Positions 21,431 through 31,415 of a stretch of DNA of 64,000 nt are shown here, in pieces. The position numbers were made by a program, and so were the translations under genes. A model generated the notes under the pieces. It saw only the letters and a program-made list of their open reading frames with translations, had not been told where the DNA came from and searched no databases. The stretch spans positions 3,846,501 to 3,910,500 of the forward strand of contig NZ_CP023701.1 of the NCBI RefSeq assembly GCF_008704535.1, given 5' to 3'. Within the stretch, counting starts at the first letter, position 1; each line of letters begins with the position of its first letter. Origin of the DNA: Streptomyces subrutilus (GTDB lineage: Bacteria; Actinomycetota; Actinomycetes; Streptomycetales; Streptomycetaceae).

Positions 21431-22563
21431 AGCCGGGTCACCTCACCGCCGGACACCCCGAACCGCGCTCCCACCAGCGCTCCCGGGACGTCGTCGTCCA
21501 CGGCCGCCGTCACCAGCACCTGCTCGCCCGGCGCCACCAGCTCCGCCAGCCGCTCGCGCCTGCGCACGTCCAGCTCCGCGAAGACGTCGTCCAGGATCAG
21601 CACCGGCTCGCTGCCCTCCGAGCGCAGCAGCTCGTAGGAGGCCAGCCGCAGGGCCAGCGCGTACGACCACGACTCGCCGTGGCTCGCGTACCCCTTCGCC
21701 GGCAGCTCCCCCAGCCGCAGCAGCAGGTCGTCGCGGTGCGGTCCGACCAGCGTCACGCCCCGTTCGATCTCCTGCTTGCGCACGTCCGCCAGGGCCGCGA
21801 GCAGCACCTCGTAGAGCGCCTCCCGGGTGCGGGCCGTCCCGTCGTCCACCCCTTCGCCCGCCGAGGAGCGGTACGCGAGGCCCAGCGGGCCGCCGCCGGG
21901 TGCGAGCTGCTCGTACGCCTTGTCCGCCAGCGGCAGCAGCGTCGCGATCAGGTCGAGGCGCTGGGCCAGCAGCTCGGCGCCCACGCGGGCGAGGTGCTGG
22001 TCCCACACGTCGAGGGTGGACAGGTCCATGGTGCGCCCGCCGTGCCGGCGGGCCAGGGCCGCGGACTTCAGCAGGGTGTTGCGCTGCTTGAGCACCCGCT
22101 CGTAGTCGGAGCGGACCGCCGCCATCCGCGGCGAGCGCGCGGTGACCAGTTCGTCGAGGAAGCGGCGGCGTTCCCCGGGGTCGCCCTTGACGAGCGCGAG
22201 GTCCTCCGGCGCGAACAGCACCGTGCGTACGATGCCCAGCACGTCCCGCGGCCGGACCTGCGAGGAGCGGTTGATCCGGGCCCGGTTCGCCCGGCCGGGG
22301 TTCAGCTCCAGCTCGACCAGCTGCCGGCGCTCGCCCTGGGTGACCGACGCGCGGACGATCGCCCGCTCCGCCCCCATCCGGACGAGCGGGGCGTCGGAGG
22401 AGACCCGGTGGCTGCCGAGCGTGGCCAGGTAGCCGATCGCCTCGACGAGGTTCGTCTTGCCCTGGCCGTTGGGGCCCACGAAAGCGGTGACGCCCGGGTC
22501 GAGGGGAACCTCGGCCCGGGCGTACGAGCGGAAGTCGGCCAACGAGAGATGCGAGACATGCAT
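21427..22563 (-). CDS. recF: DNA replication and repair protein RecF
   Basis: 378-aa SMC-like ATPase that helps RecO/RecR load RecA at gaps. Visible: Walker [10 protein letters not shown] (30-38, Lys36), signature-like region before [11 protein letters not shown], and Walker [14 protein letters not shown]-terminal [14 protein letters not shown] is typical. ATG 22563 is preceded by GGGGGAGG. The frame continues upstream through gnd, but that part is a shadow. Overlaps dciA by 4 bp and follows gnd by 53 bp. Confidence 0.96.
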   Translation of the reverse strand: MHVSHLSLADFRSYARAEVPLDPGVTAFVGPNGQGKTNLVEAIGYLATLGSHRVSSDAPLVRMGAERAIVRASVTQGERRQLVELELNPGRANRARINRSSQVRPRDVLGIVRTVLFAPEDLALVKGDPGERRRFLDELVTARSPRMAAVRSDYERVLKQRNTLLKSAALARRHGGRTMDLSTLDVWDQHLARVGAELLAQRLDLIATLLPLADKAYEQLAPGGGPLGLAYRSSAGEGVDDGTARTREALYEVLLAALADVRKQEIERGVTLVGPHRDDLLLRLGELPAKGYASHGESWSYALALRLASYELLRSEGSEPVLILDDVFAELDVRRRERLAELVAPGEQVLVTAAVDDDVPGALVGARFGVSGGEVTRL

Positions 22564-22616
22564 GACGGCGCCGACCTCCCCCGGCTTCCTGCTCCTGCTG
22601 TTACTGCGGTGAGCTG

Positions 22617-23492
22617 CTAGTTCTTCTCGACCGCGTGGCCGCCGAACTGGTTGCGCAGCGCGGCGATCATCTTCATCTGCGGGGAGTCGTCCTGGCGCGA
22701 GGCGAACCGCGCGAAGAGCGAGGCGGTGATCGCGGGCAGCGGCACGGCGTTGTCGATCGCCGCCTCCACCGTCCAGCGGCCCTCGCCCGAGTCCTGCGCG
22801 AAGCCGCGCAGCCGCTCCAGGTGCTCGTCCTCGTCGAGGGCGTTCACGGCCAGGTCCAGCAGCCAGGACCGGATGACGGTGCCTTCCTGCCAGGAGCGGA
22901 AGACCTCGCGGACGTCGGTGACCGAGTCCACCTTCTCCAGCAGCTCCCAGCCCTCGGCATAGGCCTGCATCATGGCGTACTCGATGCCGTTGTGGACCAT
23001 CTTCGCGAAGTGGCCCGCGCCGACCTTGCCGGCGTGCACGGAGCCGAAGTCGCCTTCGGGCTTGAGGGCGTCGAAGACCGGCTGGACCCGGGCCACGTCC
23101 TCGGCGGAGCCGCCGTACATCAGGGCATAGCCGTTCGCCAGGCCCCAGACGCCGCCGGAGACGCCGCAGTCGACGAAACCGATGCCCTTGGCGGCCAGCT
23201 CGTCGGCGTGCTTCTCGTCGTCGGTCCAGCGCGAGTTCCCGCCGTCGACCACGACGTCGCCGGGCGAGAGGAGCTCGCCGAGCTCGTCGACGGTGGACTG
23301 GGTGGCCGCGCCCGCCGGGACCATCACCCACACCACGCGGGGGGCCTGCAGGCTGTCCACGAGCTCCCGGAGGCTGTGGACATCGGCGAGGTCCGGGTTG
23401 CGGTCGTATCCGATGACGGTGTGGCCTGCGCGGCGAATGCGCTCGCGCATGTTGCCGCCCATCTTGCCGAGACCGACGAGACCAAGCTCCAT
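22617..23492 (-). CDS. gnd: 6-phosphogluconate dehydrogenase, decarboxylating (short form)
   Basis: 291 aa; oxidises 6-phosphogluconate to ribulose 5-phosphate and CO2, giving NAD(P)H. N-terminal Rossmann motif [12 protein letters not shown], substrate motif [20 protein letters not shown], and catalytic [13 protein letters not shown] (Lys and His-Asn). It is the short YqeC/GndA-type form rather than the about 470-aa form, and that form is often NAD-preferring (inference). Its place between dnaN and recF is characteristic of Streptomyces; M. tuberculosis lacks it there. Its expression is probably tied to replication genes on the same strand. Confidence 0.94.
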   Translation of the reverse strand: MELGLVGLGKMGGNMRERIRRAGHTVIGYDRNPDLADVHSLRELVDSLQAPRVVWVMVPAGAATQSTVDELGELLSPGDVVVDGGNSRWTDDEKHADELAAKGIGFVDCGVSGGVWGLANGYALMYGGSAEDVARVQPVFDALKPEGDFGSVHAGKVGAGHFAKMVHNGIEYAMMQAYAEGWELLEKVDSVTDVREVFRSWQEGTVIRSWLLDLAVNALDEDEHLERLRGFAQDSGEGRWTVEAAIDNAVPLPAITASLFARFASRQDDSPQMKMIAALRNQFGGHAVEKN

Positions 23493-23620
23493 CAGGTGGT
23501 TCCTTAAGCGTTGTGGCCGTCTGTGCCGGGGGTCCCCTGCTTCCCGGAGACACCCCAGGCCCCGAGCCTACGCCGGGGCGGCCCGCCCGGCTCAACGGGG
23601 CGCGGGGGCCGCGCCGTGCG

Positions 23621-23663
23621 GTCCCGGGACCCGGCCGCCGGGGGGCGGAGCGGGTCCCGGGCC
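23621..23663 (-). terminator. Candidate hairpin after dnaN
   Basis: CCCGGGACCC (23623-23632) pairs with GGGTCCCGGG (23652-23661) in the 187-bp dnaN-gnd gap, immediately beyond the dnaN stop. Confidence 0.55.
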
Positions 23664-23679
23664 GTCGGCGCCGCGGGCG

Positions 23680-24810
23680 TCAGCCGGAGAGGCGCACCGG
23701 CATGATCAGGTACTTGTACGCCTCGTCGGCCTCGGCGTCGACGGCGGGGCGGCCGCTGAGCAGGGCCGGCTTGGTCGAGGTGGTGAAGCTCAGCTGGGCG
23801 GCGGGGGAGTCGATCGCGCTCAGGCCGTCCAGCAGGAAGGTCGGGTTGAAGGCGATGGAGATGTCGTCGCCCTCCAGCTTCGCGTCGACGCGCTCCACAG
23901 CCTGTGCGTCGTCGCTGGAACCGGCTTCGAGGATCAGCACGCCCTGCTCGAAGCTCAGCCGCACCGGGGTGTTGCGCTCGGCGACCAGGGCCACGCGCTT
24001 GACGGCCTCGACGAACGGGGCGGTCTCGATCACGGCGACGGAGTTGAACTCGGTCGGGAAGAGCGTGCGGTACTTCGGCAGGTCGCCTTCCAGGAGGCGG
24101 GTGGTGGTGCGGCGCCCGGCGCCCTCGAAGCCGATCAGGCCCTCGCCCTGGCCGGAGCCGGAGAGCGCCAGGGTGACGGTGTCACCGCTGGTCAGCGACT
24201 TGGCGGTGTCGAGGAGGGTCTTCGCCGGCACCAGCGCGACGGCGGAGGCCTCCGGGTCCTCGGGCTTCCACAGGAACTCGCGGACCGCGAAGCGGTAGCG
24301 GTCGGTGGAGGCCAGGGTGACGCGGTCGCCCTCGATCTCGATGCGGACGCCGGTCAGCACGGGCAGCGTGTCGTCGCGGCCCGCTGCGATGGCGACCTGC
24401 GCGGCGGCCGAGGCGAAGACCTCGCCGGGCACGGTGCCGGTCGCGGTCGGCATCTGCGGCAGCGCCGGGTACTCCTCCACGGGCAGGGTGTGGAGGGTGA
24501 ACCGGGAGGATCCGCAGACCACGGTCGCCCGTACACCGTCTGTGGAAATCTCCACCGGCCGGTTGGGGAGGGCGCGGCAGATGTCGGCGAGCAGCCGTCC
24601 GGAGACCAGGACCGTGCCGTCCTCCTCCACGTCCGCCTCGACGGAGACCCGCGCCGAGACCTCGTAGTCGAAGCCGGACAGGCTCAGCTTGCCCTCCTCG
24701 GCCTTCAGCAGAAGGCCCGCGAGAACGGGCACCGGCGGCCGGGCCGGGAGGCTGCGGGCCGTCCAGGCCACCGCCTCCGCGAGTACGTCGCGCTCCACCC
24801 GGATCTTCAC
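23680..24810 (-). CDS. dnaN: DNA polymerase III sliding clamp (beta subunit)
   Basis: 376 aa; dimeric ring that tethers polymerase III and many repair factors. The three clamp folds are recognisable, with N-terminal MKIRVERDVLAEAVAWTARSLP and C-terminal YKYLIMPVRLSG, the normal end of the protein. GTG 24810 follows GCAGGAGG. Transcribed away from oriC. A terminator-like hairpin follows, so gnd-recF may have a separate promoter. Confidence 0.97.
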   Translation of the reverse strand: MKIRVERDVLAEAVAWTARSLPARPPVPVLAGLLLKAEEGKLSLSGFDYEVSARVSVEADVEEDGTVLVSGRLLADICRALPNRPVEISTDGVRATVVCGSSRFTLHTLPVEEYPALPQMPTATGTVPGEVFASAAAQVAIAAGRDDTLPVLTGVRIEIEGDRVTLASTDRYRFAVREFLWKPEDPEASAVALVPAKTLLDTAKSLTSGDTVTLALSGSGQGEGLIGFEGAGRRTTTRLLEGDLPKYRTLFPTEFNSVAVIETAPFVEAVKRVALVAERNTPVRLSFEQGVLILEAGSSDDAQAVERVDAKLEGDDISIAFNPTFLLDGLSAIDSPAAQLSFTTSTKPALLSGRPAVDAEADEAYKYLIMPVRLSG

Positions 24811-25675
24811 CGGAACCGCCTCCTGCTGTTGCTCGCTCGTCTTGCCGGCCTTCGTCGTCGGCTCGTCGATGCCTCGACCGATGCCGGGGACCAGTCTGAC
24901 GTACGGCGCCGACAGCCGCTGCGGCCGGCGGTCAAGTCGGGAGCGGGGAGTCGGGACGGTCCACCGACGAGTTGTGCACAGGGCCTGCTTGAAAACCGAA
25001 TCCGGCCTGACTCTGTATGGGAGTAGTAGTAGGGGCTGTGGATACAGTGGATAACCCCGTTTTCCCAGGTCAGCACGCGTTTTTTATCCACCGGCCCTGT
25101 GGGTGGCACCCGTGGACAACCCGGTGCTCCTGTGGAGAACGAAAAGTTCTGCACAGCCCGTCCCCAGGAAGGCCCCACTACTCCACAGGTGTGTCCCCAG
25201 CTTTTCCCCACTACTCCACAAGCCAAACGTCTACATCCGTGTGACCGCTTTCACTCGGGGCGGTGATCGGGGGTGGCGCGTTGCCGAACAGTGGACAACG
25301 GTGTGGAGAAGCCCCCGCATCCTGTGCACAGGATGCGAGAACCTGTGGGTCGCCGGTGGACAGAGCCGTGGACGGTGCTGTGGACGAATATTTTGTCCAC
25401 AGCCTGTGGATGACGCTTGCGCACAATTCCACAGGGGTCTGAACTGCCCTGATGGTCCCTCACCCCGTACGCCTGTGGACAGATTGTGGATGACGGAACG
25501 CGTCCCCAGGCTGTGGACGGAAGAAAGTCCGCGAATCTGTGGATGACTTGCTCCCGCGGGGGCGTATTCGAACAGGTCAGAGGCGCGCGAACGACGAAGG
25601 GCGCCCCCGTGACGACCCGGGAGCGCCCTCTGAACACGCGTGAAGGGGCCCTGGAGCGGCTCCCGACGAGCCGGC
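24811..25675. other. oriC: Chromosomal replication origin oriC (dnaN-dnaA spacer)
   Basis: 865 bp with no gene. About 20 DnaA-box-like 9-mers relating to TTGTCCACA lie between 24972 and 25546: forward at 24972, 25084, 25179, 25212, 25393 (perfect TTGTCCACA) and 25425; reverse at 25037, 25046, 25111, 25131, 25290, 25302, 25379, 25405, 25474, 25485, 25512 and 25538; plus the palindromic CTGTGCACAG at 25322-25331. Most differ from consensus by one base, often at positions 2-3, as known for high-GC Streptomyces origins. AT-richer stretches at 25078-25088 and 25385-25396 are candidate unwinding points (inference). Outside the boxes I see no structure I can name. The dnaN promoter must lie at the left end. 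Confidence 0.95.
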
Positions 25676-27451
25676 TCAGGCGTTCTTGATGCGGTTGGTG
25701 AGCTCCGTGACCTGGTTGTAGATGGAGCGCCGCTCGGCCATCAGGGCGCGGATCTTGCGGTCCGCGTGCATGACCGTCGTGTGGTCCCGGCCGCCGAACT
25801 GGGCCCCGATCTTGGGCAGCGAGAGGTCCGTGAGCTCCCGGCACAGGTACATGGCGATCTGCCGGGCGGTGACCAGGACCCGGCTGCGCGAGGACCCGCA
25901 CAGGTCGTCCACGGTCAGGCCGAAGTAGTCGGCGGTGGCCGCCATGATGTCGGAGGCGGTGATCTCGGGCGCGCTGTCCTCGCCGCCCGGGATCAGGTTC
26001 TTCAGGACGTCCTCGGTCAGGCCGAGGTCGACCGGCTGCCGGTTCAGGCTCGCGAAGGCCGTGACCCGGATCAGCGCCCCCTCCAGCTCGCGGATGTTGC
26101 GCGAGATGCGGGAGGCGATGAACTCCAGTACCTCCGGAGGGGCGTTGAGCTGCTCCTGGACGGCCTTCTTGCGCAGGATCGCGATCCGGGTCTCCAGCTC
26201 GGGCGGCTGGACGTCGGTGATCAGGCCCCACTCGAAGCGGTTGCGGAGCCGGTCCTCCAGGGTGACCAGCTGCTTGGGCGGCCGGTCGGAGGAGAGCACG
26301 ATCTGCTTGTTGGCGTTGTGGAGCGTGTTGAAGGTGTGGAAGAACTCCTCCTGCGTCGACTCCTTGCTCGCGAGGAACTGGATGTCGTCGACGAGCAGGA
26401 TGTCCATCTCGCGGTACCGCTTGCGGAAGGCGTCGCCCTTGCCGTCGCGGATGGAGTTGATGAACTCGTTGGTGAACTCCTCGGAGCTCACGTACCGCAC
26501 CCGGGTGCCGGGGTACAGGCTCCGCGCGTAGTGCCCGATCGCGTGCAGCAGGTGCGTCTTGCCCAGGCCCGACTCCCCGTAGATGAACAGGGGGTTGTAC
26601 GCCTTGGCGGGAGCCTCGGCCACCGCGACCGCCGCGGCGTGCGCGAAGCGGTTGGAGGCGCCGATGACGAAGGTGTCGAAGAGGTACTTGGGGTTCAGCC
26701 GGGCGGTCGGTTCCAGCGGGCCCGGCGCCGAACCCCCGGACGGCGCGGGCGCCGCGGGCCGGCCCGGCGCCTGGCGCTGCGCCGGCTGCTGGTCGTACGG
26801 GTGGGACTGCTGCTGCTCGTACTGGTGGGAGGACCGCGACGGCGGGGACTCGTACGGAGACTGCTCGTACTTCTGCTGCTCGTAGGAGCCCTGGTCGTAG
26901 CCGGAGGGCTCGGACTGCTGGAGGTAGCCCGGCTGCGGGGAGGCGTAGGGGTCGCGCTCGGGGAAGCCGCCGAGGCGCGGCTGCTGCCAGCCGTAGTCGT
27001 CCTGCTGCCCGCCGCGCGGCCAGGAGCCGGGCTCGGGGCGCTGCTGCTGGTAGTCCGGGTAGGCGGGCCGGCCGGTGGGCAGCTGGTCGTCGCCGGGACC
27101 CCCGCCGGGGCGCTGGCCGCCGTACGGCTCGTACGCGTCCCGCTGCTGGCCGGAGGAGGGGCCGGGCGCGGGCTCGCCGGCGGAGTCGTCCACGGTGATG
27201 GCGATCCGGATCGGACGGCCGCACTCGCGGCTCAGCGCGTCGCTGATCAGCGGGGCGAGGCGGCCTTCGAGGACGCGCTTGCCCCATTCGTTGGGGACGG
27301 CGAGCAGCGCGGTGTCGGCGACCAGTGCCAGGGGCTGGCACCGCTCCACCCACTGCTTGTCCTTGGGCTCGATACCCGGCTGTCCCTCCCCGAGGAGCTT
27401 TTCGAGCACCCTTGGCCACACTGCGGCAAGATCGGCAGGTACGTCAGCCAC
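25676..27451 (-). CDS. dnaA: Chromosomal replication initiator protein DnaA
   Basis: 591 aa. Domain I (about 1-90, [20 protein letters not shown]), an unusually long Gln/Tyr/Pro/Gly-rich domain II (about 92-235, typical of Streptomyces), AAA+ domain III with Walker [10 protein letters not shown] (about 290-298), Walker [11 protein letters not shown], sensor motifs ([17 protein letters not shown]), and domain IV with the box-reading signature [15 protein letters not shown]. Starts at GTG 27451. It reads toward oriC and is divergent from rpmH. Two DnaA boxes abut its promoter, fitting the autoregulation known for Streptomyces dnaA. Confidence 0.98.
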   Translation of the reverse strand: MADVPADLAAVWPRVLEKLLGEGQPGIEPKDKQWVERCQPLALVADTALLAVPNEWGKRVLEGRLAPLISDALSRECGRPIRIAITVDDSAGEPAPGPSSGQQRDAYEPYGGQRPGGGPGDDQLPTGRPAYPDYQQQRPEPGSWPRGGQQDDYGWQQPRLGGFPERDPYASPQPGYLQQSEPSGYDQGSYEQQKYEQSPYESPPSRSSHQYEQQQSHPYDQQPAQRQAPGRPAAPAPSGGSAPGPLEPTARLNPKYLFDTFVIGASNRFAHAAAVAVAEAPAKAYNPLFIYGESGLGKTHLLHAIGHYARSLYPGTRVRYVSSEEFTNEFINSIRDGKGDAFRKRYREMDILLVDDIQFLASKESTQEEFFHTFNTLHNANKQIVLSSDRPPKQLVTLEDRLRNRFEWGLITDVQPPELETRIAILRKKAVQEQLNAPPEVLEFIASRISRNIRELEGALIRVTAFASLNRQPVDLGLTEDVLKNLIPGGEDSAPEITASDIMAATADYFGLTVDDLCGSSRSRVLVTARQIAMYLCRELTDLSLPKIGAQFGGRDHTTVMHADRKIRALMAERRSIYNQVTELTNRIKNA

Positions 27452-27530
27452 AGAGCACGCTCTCTCACAGGGAGTCCCACGAATGTGTGGTTCTTTGGGA
27501 CGGTCGGGACGAAAAATCCGGGATCAGACA

Positions 27531-27560
27531 ACGGTAGTCAGGGCGGCGGGTACGGTTCAA
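27531..27560 (-). promoter_or_regulatory. Candidate dnaA promoter
   Basis: Minus-strand -35 TTGAAC (27555-27560) and -10 TACCGT (27531-27536) with an 18-bp spacer, about 80 bp upstream of the dnaA GTG. Confidence 0.55.
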
Positions 27561-27564
27561 GTCG

Positions 27565-27584
27565 TTGTCCACAGCCTGTGCACA
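27565..27584. promoter_or_regulatory. Two DnaA boxes at the dnaA promoter
   Basis: TTGTCCACA (27565-27573, perfect) and CTGTGCACA (27576-27584), directly upstream of the dnaA -35. Consistent with negative autoregulation by DnaA. Confidence 0.75.
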
Positions 27585-27607
27585 GTGTGGGGCACCGTAG
27601 GCTCGGT

Positions 27608-27637
27608 TTGACCGGATGGCGTAGCCGCGCGTACCGT
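27608..27637 (+). promoter_or_regulatory. Candidate rpmH promoter
   Basis: -35 TTGACC (27608-27613), 18-bp spacer, -10 TACCGT (27632-27637), about 170 bp before the rpmH start. It would leave a long 5' leader. Confidence 0.5.
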
Positions 27638-27808
27638 AACGAGGTCGAGTTGTCGATGGCTGCTGCCGCCTGCCTACCGATGGGCGAAGGTCACTGATAG
27701 TGATCATTTAGCGGTGCCACTCGGGCGAACACGCGAATTTCCTTCGTGGGCGCACGGTGACAGCCAGGCGATGTCCCGCCACAACGATTCATTCTCTGGA
27801 GCCCCCGA

Positions 27809-27946
27809 GTGAGCAAGCGCACCTTCCAGCCGAACAACCGCCGTCGTGCCAAGACCCACGGCTTCCGTCTCCGGATGCGTACCCGTGCCGGTCGCGCGAT
27901 CCTCGCGAACCGTCGTGGCAAGGGCCGCGCCGCCCTTTCCGCGTAA
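27809..27946 (+). CDS. rpmH: 50S ribosomal protein L34 (bL34)
   Basis: 45 aa, [19 protein letters not shown] ..., ending GKGRAALSA. Very basic and exactly the usual length. Starts at GTG 27809. The rpmH-rnpA pair next to dnaA is among the most conserved bacterial gene orders. Confidence 0.98.
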   Translation: MSKRTFQPNNRRRAKTHGFRLRMRTRAGRAILANRRGKGRAALSA

Positions 27947-27967
27947 CCACAAGCCGGTCGTGACGTC

Positions 27968-28342
27968 GTGCTGTCTCCCGAACATCGGCTGAGGCGGCGC
28001 GAGGACTTCGCGAGCGCGGTACGCCGAGGTCGTCGGGCTGGTCGCCCGCTCCTCGTCGTCCACCTACGTACAAGCGGTGCAACGGACCCGCACGAGTCGG
28101 GGGAGACTGATCCCTCGACGCGTGCGGGTTTCGTCGTCAGCAAGGCCGTCGGCAACGCCGTCGTCCGTAACCGGGTGAAGCGCCGTCTGCGCCATCTTGT
28201 CCGCGAGCGGCTGTCCCAGCTGCCCGCCGGTAGCCTGGTGGTGGTGCGTGCGTTGCCCGGAGCGGGCGACGCCGGCCACGACGAACTGGCCCGGGACCTG
28301 GATGCCGCACTGACGCGGCTCCTGGGAGGCGTGGCTCGATGA
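27968..28342 (+). CDS. rnpA: Ribonuclease P protein component
   Basis: 124 aa. Protein partner of RNase P RNA in tRNA 5' maturation. The RNR motif is visible in [16 protein letters not shown], with an N-terminal [24 protein letters not shown]. An acidic insertion ([18 protein letters not shown], about 50-60) precedes the [11 protein letters not shown] strand. Stop overlaps the yidD start by ATGA. Confidence 0.96.
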   Translation: MLSPEHRLRRREDFASAVRRGRRAGRPLLVVHLRTSGATDPHESGETDPSTRAGFVVSKAVGNAVVRNRVKRRLRHLVRERLSQLPAGSLVVVRALPGAGDAGHDELARDLDAALTRLLGGVAR

Positions 28343-28620
28343 AGTACCCGCTGCTCGCTTTGATCAAGCTGTACCAGTGGACCATCAGTCCGCTGCTCGG
28401 GCCGGTGTGCCGCTACTACCCGTCGTGTTCGCGCTACGGGTACGCGGCCATCGACCGGCATGGTGCGGTGAAGGGGACGGTTCTGACCGCCTGGCGGATT
28501 CTGCGGTGCAATCCGTGGTCCCCGGGCGGTGTGGATCATGTCCCACCCCGGAAACGCCCGCGTTGGCACGAGCAGCTGCGCAGTGCGTTGCGTAGATCTC
28601 GCCATGCTCAAGGAGCCTGA
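28339..28620 (+). CDS. yidD: Membrane protein insertion efficiency factor YidD
   Basis: 93 aa with the family hallmarks: [37 protein letters not shown] and [11 protein letters not shown], including the conserved Cys residues. Aids YidC-dependent insertion. Its ATG overlaps the rnpA stop and it ends 3 bp before yidC, giving a tightly coupled cluster. Confidence 0.96.
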   Translation: MKYPLLALIKLYQWTISPLLGPVCRYYPSCSRYGYAAIDRHGAVKGTVLTAWRILRCNPWSPGGVDHVPPRKRPRWHEQLRSALRRSRHAQGA

Positions 28621-28623
28621 TTA

Positions 28624-29727
28624 GTGGACACGATTGCAGGTCTGTTCAGCTTTATCACCACGCCCGTGTCGTGGATCATCGTCCAGTTCCACACGCTGTA
28701 CGGGGCGATCTTCGGCGCGGACAGTGGATGGGCCTGGGGCCTGTCCATCGTGTCCCTGGTGGTCTTGATCCGTATCTGCCTGATCCCGCTCTTCGTGAAG
28801 CAGATCAAGGCGACACGGGGCATGCAGGCGCTCCAGCCGAAGATGAAGGCGATCCAGGAGCGCTACAAGAACGACAAGCAGCGCCAGTCCGAAGAGATGA
28901 TGAAGCTGTACAAGGAGACGGGTACCAACCCGCTCTCCTCGTGCCTCCCCATCCTGGCGCAGTCCCCGTTCTTCTTCGCGCTCTACCACGTGCTCGCGGC
29001 CATCGCCAACGGCAAGGAGATCGGCTACATCGACGGCCCGCTGCTGGCCAGCGCCCGTCAGGCCCACATCTTCGGGGCGCCGCTCGCGGCCAAGTTCACG
29101 GACAGCGCCGAGAAGGTCGCCTCCCTGAACGCCTCGATCACCGATGTGCGCGTCGTCACCGCCATCATGATCATCCTGATGTCGCTGTCGCAGTTCTACA
29201 CGCAGCGCCAGCTGATGCAGAAGAACGTGGACCTCTCGGTCAAGACGCCCTTCATGCAGCAGCAGAAGATGCTGATGTACATCTTCCCGGTGATCTTCGC
29301 CGTCATGGGCATCAACTTCCCCGTCGGTGTCCTCGTCTACTGGCTGACCACCAACCTGTGGACCATGGGTCAGCAGATGTACGTGATCAACCAGAACCCG
29401 ACGCCGGGCAGCAAGGCCCAGGACCAGTACCTCACCCGCCTGCTGAAGCACGTCGGCTCCCACGGTGACGTCAAGGGGCGGAGCAAGAAGAAGATCGTCG
29501 CGGCGATCGTGGCCAAGGGCCCGGACCGCAACGACAACGAGCGCAAGTTCATCGCGGCCCTGACGAAGCAGGGTCTGGCCGCCCAGGCCGACGGCTCTGT
29601 GGTCAAGAGCGTCGAGGCCACGGCGGACGCGGACGCGGCGAGCGGTGGTGCGGCCAAGCGGCAGCAGCCCAAGCGGCAGTCGAAGTCCCAGCGTCACACG
29701 CCCAGCAAGCCCTCTCCCAAGAAGTAA
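28624..29727 (+). CDS. yidC: Membrane protein insertase YidC/Oxa1
   Basis: 367 aa. Conserved five-helix Oxa1 core (helices near 35-55, 100-120, 175-195, 215-245), with the substrate-groove Arg in [16 protein letters not shown] and the cytoplasmic coiled hairpin (about 60-95, [30 protein letters not shown]). Long basic C-terminal tail (about 285-367, ending [13 protein letters not shown]), which may contact the ribosome (known for other YidC proteins). Starts at GTG 28624. Confidence 0.96.
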   Translation: MDTIAGLFSFITTPVSWIIVQFHTLYGAIFGADSGWAWGLSIVSLVVLIRICLIPLFVKQIKATRGMQALQPKMKAIQERYKNDKQRQSEEMMKLYKETGTNPLSSCLPILAQSPFFFALYHVLAAIANGKEIGYIDGPLLASARQAHIFGAPLAAKFTDSAEKVASLNASITDVRVVTAIMIILMSLSQFYTQRQLMQKNVDLSVKTPFMQQQKMLMYIFPVIFAVMGINFPVGVLVYWLTTNLWTMGQQMYVINQNPTPGSKAQDQYLTRLLKHVGSHGDVKGRSKKKIVAAIVAKGPDRNDNERKFIAALTKQGLAAQADGSVVKSVEATADADAASGGAAKRQQPKRQSKSQRHTPSKPSPKK

Positions 29728-29742
29728 GAAGGAGCCCCTCCC

Positions 29743-30255
29743 GTGACGGAAGGCACCACCACCGCTGCCGCCGAGGGTGGCGACACCCTGACCCGCCTTG
29801 AGCAGGAGGGCGAGATCGCGGCCGACTACCTCGAGGGTCTGCTGGACATCGCCGACCTGGACGGCGACATCGACATGGACGTCGAGGCCGATCGTGCCGC
29901 GGTGTCGATCGTCGGAGACTCGTCCGGCCGCGGTCTGGAGAAGCTCGTCGGTCGTGACGGCGAGGTCCTGGAAGCGCTGCAGGAACTGACCCGCCTCGCC
30001 GTCCACCGGGAGACCGGGGACCGCAGCCGGCTGATGCTGGACATCGGCGGGTTCCGGGCGAAGAAGCGCGAGGAGCTGGCCGCGCTGGGAGCCCAGGCGG
30101 CGGCGGACGTGAAGGCGTCCGGCGAGCCCCTGAAGCTGGCGCCCATGACGCCGTTCGAGCGGAAGGTCGTCCACGACGCCGTGGCGGCCGCTGGTCTGCG
30201 GAGCGAGTCCGAGGGCGAGGAGCCGCAGCGCTTCGTCGTAGTGCTTCCGGCCTGA
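29743..30255 (+). CDS. jag: Jag/KhpB RNA-binding protein (KH-R3H)
   Basis: 170 aa. An acidic N-terminal part (about 1-55) replaces the usual Jag-N domain, then a KH domain with GxxG loop GRDG (about 70-125) and an R3H domain (about 130-170, MTPFERKVVHDAVAA). Such proteins bind RNA with KhpA and affect cell division and elongation. 15 bp after yidC. The absence of a canonical Jag-N domain is normal in actinobacteria. Confidence 0.92.
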   Translation: MTEGTTTAAAEGGDTLTRLEQEGEIAADYLEGLLDIADLDGDIDMDVEADRAAVSIVGDSSGRGLEKLVGRDGEVLEALQELTRLAVHRETGDRSRLMLDIGGFRAKKREELAALGAQAAADVKASGEPLKLAPMTPFERKVVHDAVAAAGLRSESEGEEPQRFVVVLPA

Positions 30256-30385
30256 TCGGCAGCACGAGTGGTCGGCCCCGTCTGTGTCGCAGGCGGGGCC
30301 GATGTTTGTCAGCCTGGCATGTGAACGACGCAGCATCGTGAAGACGTGGTTCTTCAGAACCATGCGGTACGGAAGGACGGTCCCC

Positions 30386-31102
30386 GTGACGGAGGCAGCT
30401 GAGCTTCCCCCGGCGCCTGAAGAGGCGCGCGCGGTGTTCGGTGAGTTTTTCCCGGAAGCTGTGCGGTACGCGGAGCTGCTGGCGGACGCGGGAGTCAAGC
30501 GGGGCCTGATCGGGCCGCGCGAGGTGCCGCGGCTGTGGGAGCGGCATCTGCTGAACTGCGCTGTGCTGTCGGAAGTGGTGCCCCGGAACGTCACCGTGTG
30601 CGACGTGGGCTCGGGTGCCGGCCTGCCCGGCATCCCGCTCGCCCTGGTGCGCCGGGACCTCAAGATCACCCTGCTGGAACCCCTGCTCCGGCGGACGACC
30701 TTCCTCCAGGAAGTGGTGGAGCTGCTCGGCCTGGACCACGTCACGGTGGTGCGCGGGCGGGCCGAGGAGGTCCTCGGCAAGCTCCAGCCGGTGCATGTGG
30801 TGACGGCGCGCGCGGTCGCCCCGCTGGACCGGTTGGCGGGCTGGGGCGTGCCCCTGCTCCGTCCGTACGGGGAGATGCTGGCGCTCAAGGGGGACACGGC
30901 CGACGAGGAGCTGGTGGCGGCCAAGGCCGCGCTGACGAAGCTCGGCGTCGTGAAGACCTCGGTGCTCCAGGTGGGCGAGGGCGTCGTGGACCCGCTGTCC
31001 ACGGTGGTCCGCGTCGAGGTCGGCGAGAGCCCCGGCGGGGTGAGGTTCGCGGCCAAGCGGGCCAAGGCGGCCCGGGTGGGACGCGTGCGCCGGCGGCGCT
31101 GA
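30386..31102 (+). CDS. rsmG: 16S rRNA (guanine527-N7)-methyltransferase RsmG
   Basis: 238 aa from GTG 30386, preceded by GGAAGGA; an ATG at 30362 in frame is a poorer candidate. SAM-binding motif DVGSGAGLPGIPLAL, then LLEPLLRRTTFLQEVVELLGL and ARAVAPLDRLAGW, the typical RsmG (GidB) motifs. Loss of this gene gives low-level streptomycin resistance and antibiotic overproduction in Streptomyces (known). The tail is very basic (RVRRRR). Confidence 0.96.
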   Translation: MTEAAELPPAPEEARAVFGEFFPEAVRYAELLADAGVKRGLIGPREVPRLWERHLLNCAVLSEVVPRNVTVCDVGSGAGLPGIPLALVRRDLKITLLEPLLRRTTFLQEVVELLGLDHVTVVRGRAEEVLGKLQPVHVVTARAVAPLDRLAGWGVPLLRPYGEMLALKGDTADEELVAAKAALTKLGVVKTSVLQVGEGVVDPLSTVVRVEVGESPGGVRFAAKRAKAARVGRVRRRR

Positions 31103-31207
31103 TCACGGCGACGCGCGGGACCTGCGGGGAGATTTCGCCCGAGTTGGGACCTATGGGCAGGGATGCCGGAGTGTCGTGGAGGCCCGGAGACTCCGTCCGG
31201 GCATCGT

Positions 31208-31221
31208 GTTTCACGTGAAAC
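31208..31221. promoter_or_regulatory. parS: parS site 1 (perfect)
   Basis: GTTTCACGTGAAAC, full palindrome, 208 bp upstream of the parA GTG. ParB loading site. Confidence 0.95.
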
Positions 31222-31304
31222 GTCGCTCTCTGCTGCACGGAATCATCAGCCGCGGTCGTGCGGCCGCGTCCCCCCGCCACGCCAAGGACGCGAGGGGGAC
31301 GGAG

Positions 31305-31331
31305 TTGTCCACAACGGTGGATTCATCCACA
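31305..31331. promoter_or_regulatory. Two DnaA boxes upstream of parA
   Basis: TTGTCCACA (31305-31313, perfect) and TCATCCACA (31323-31331) in the same orientation, 9 bp apart, 85-111 bp before the parA start. They may link parAB expression to DnaA (inference). Confidence 0.6.
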
Positions 31332-31415
31332 GGAGTACGGGCCCCGCTGGTTCGCGACCCCGGTGACATGGCAGGCTCTGTTCATCGCGAGCCTGATGCC
31401 GAGGAGAGTGACACC

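Larger units (their letters stand above)
27452..27808. other. Divergent dnaA-rpmH promoter region, 357 bp
   Basis: Holds the dnaA promoter and its two DnaA boxes, the rpmH promoter (listed separately) and an unexplained stretch around 27690-27715 with TAGTGATCATT, a partly palindromic AT-rich element. No gene. Confidence 0.7.
31103..31415. other. rsmG-parA spacer with parS and DnaA boxes, 313 bp
   Basis: Contains a perfect parS (31208-31221) and two DnaA boxes (31305-31313 and 31323-31331). The frame of parA is open through much of it (to 31176) but lacks a ribosome site before 31416. parA promoters are expected here; I could not assign a -10/-35 pair. Confidence 0.65.

Noticed and set aside
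22564..23595. N-terminal extension of recF through gnd
   Set aside because: Same-strand different frame, Arg-rich; recF begins MHVSHLS at 22563.
25676..25740. Possible dnaA frame truncation
   Set aside because: The C-terminus [11 protein letters not shown] is the expected end; dnaA is complete.
31176..31415. Longer parA N-terminus (starts at 31176 or 31368)
   Set aside because: No ribosome site before 31368, and the region carries parS and DnaA boxes expected upstream; GTG 31416 has GAGGAGAG.
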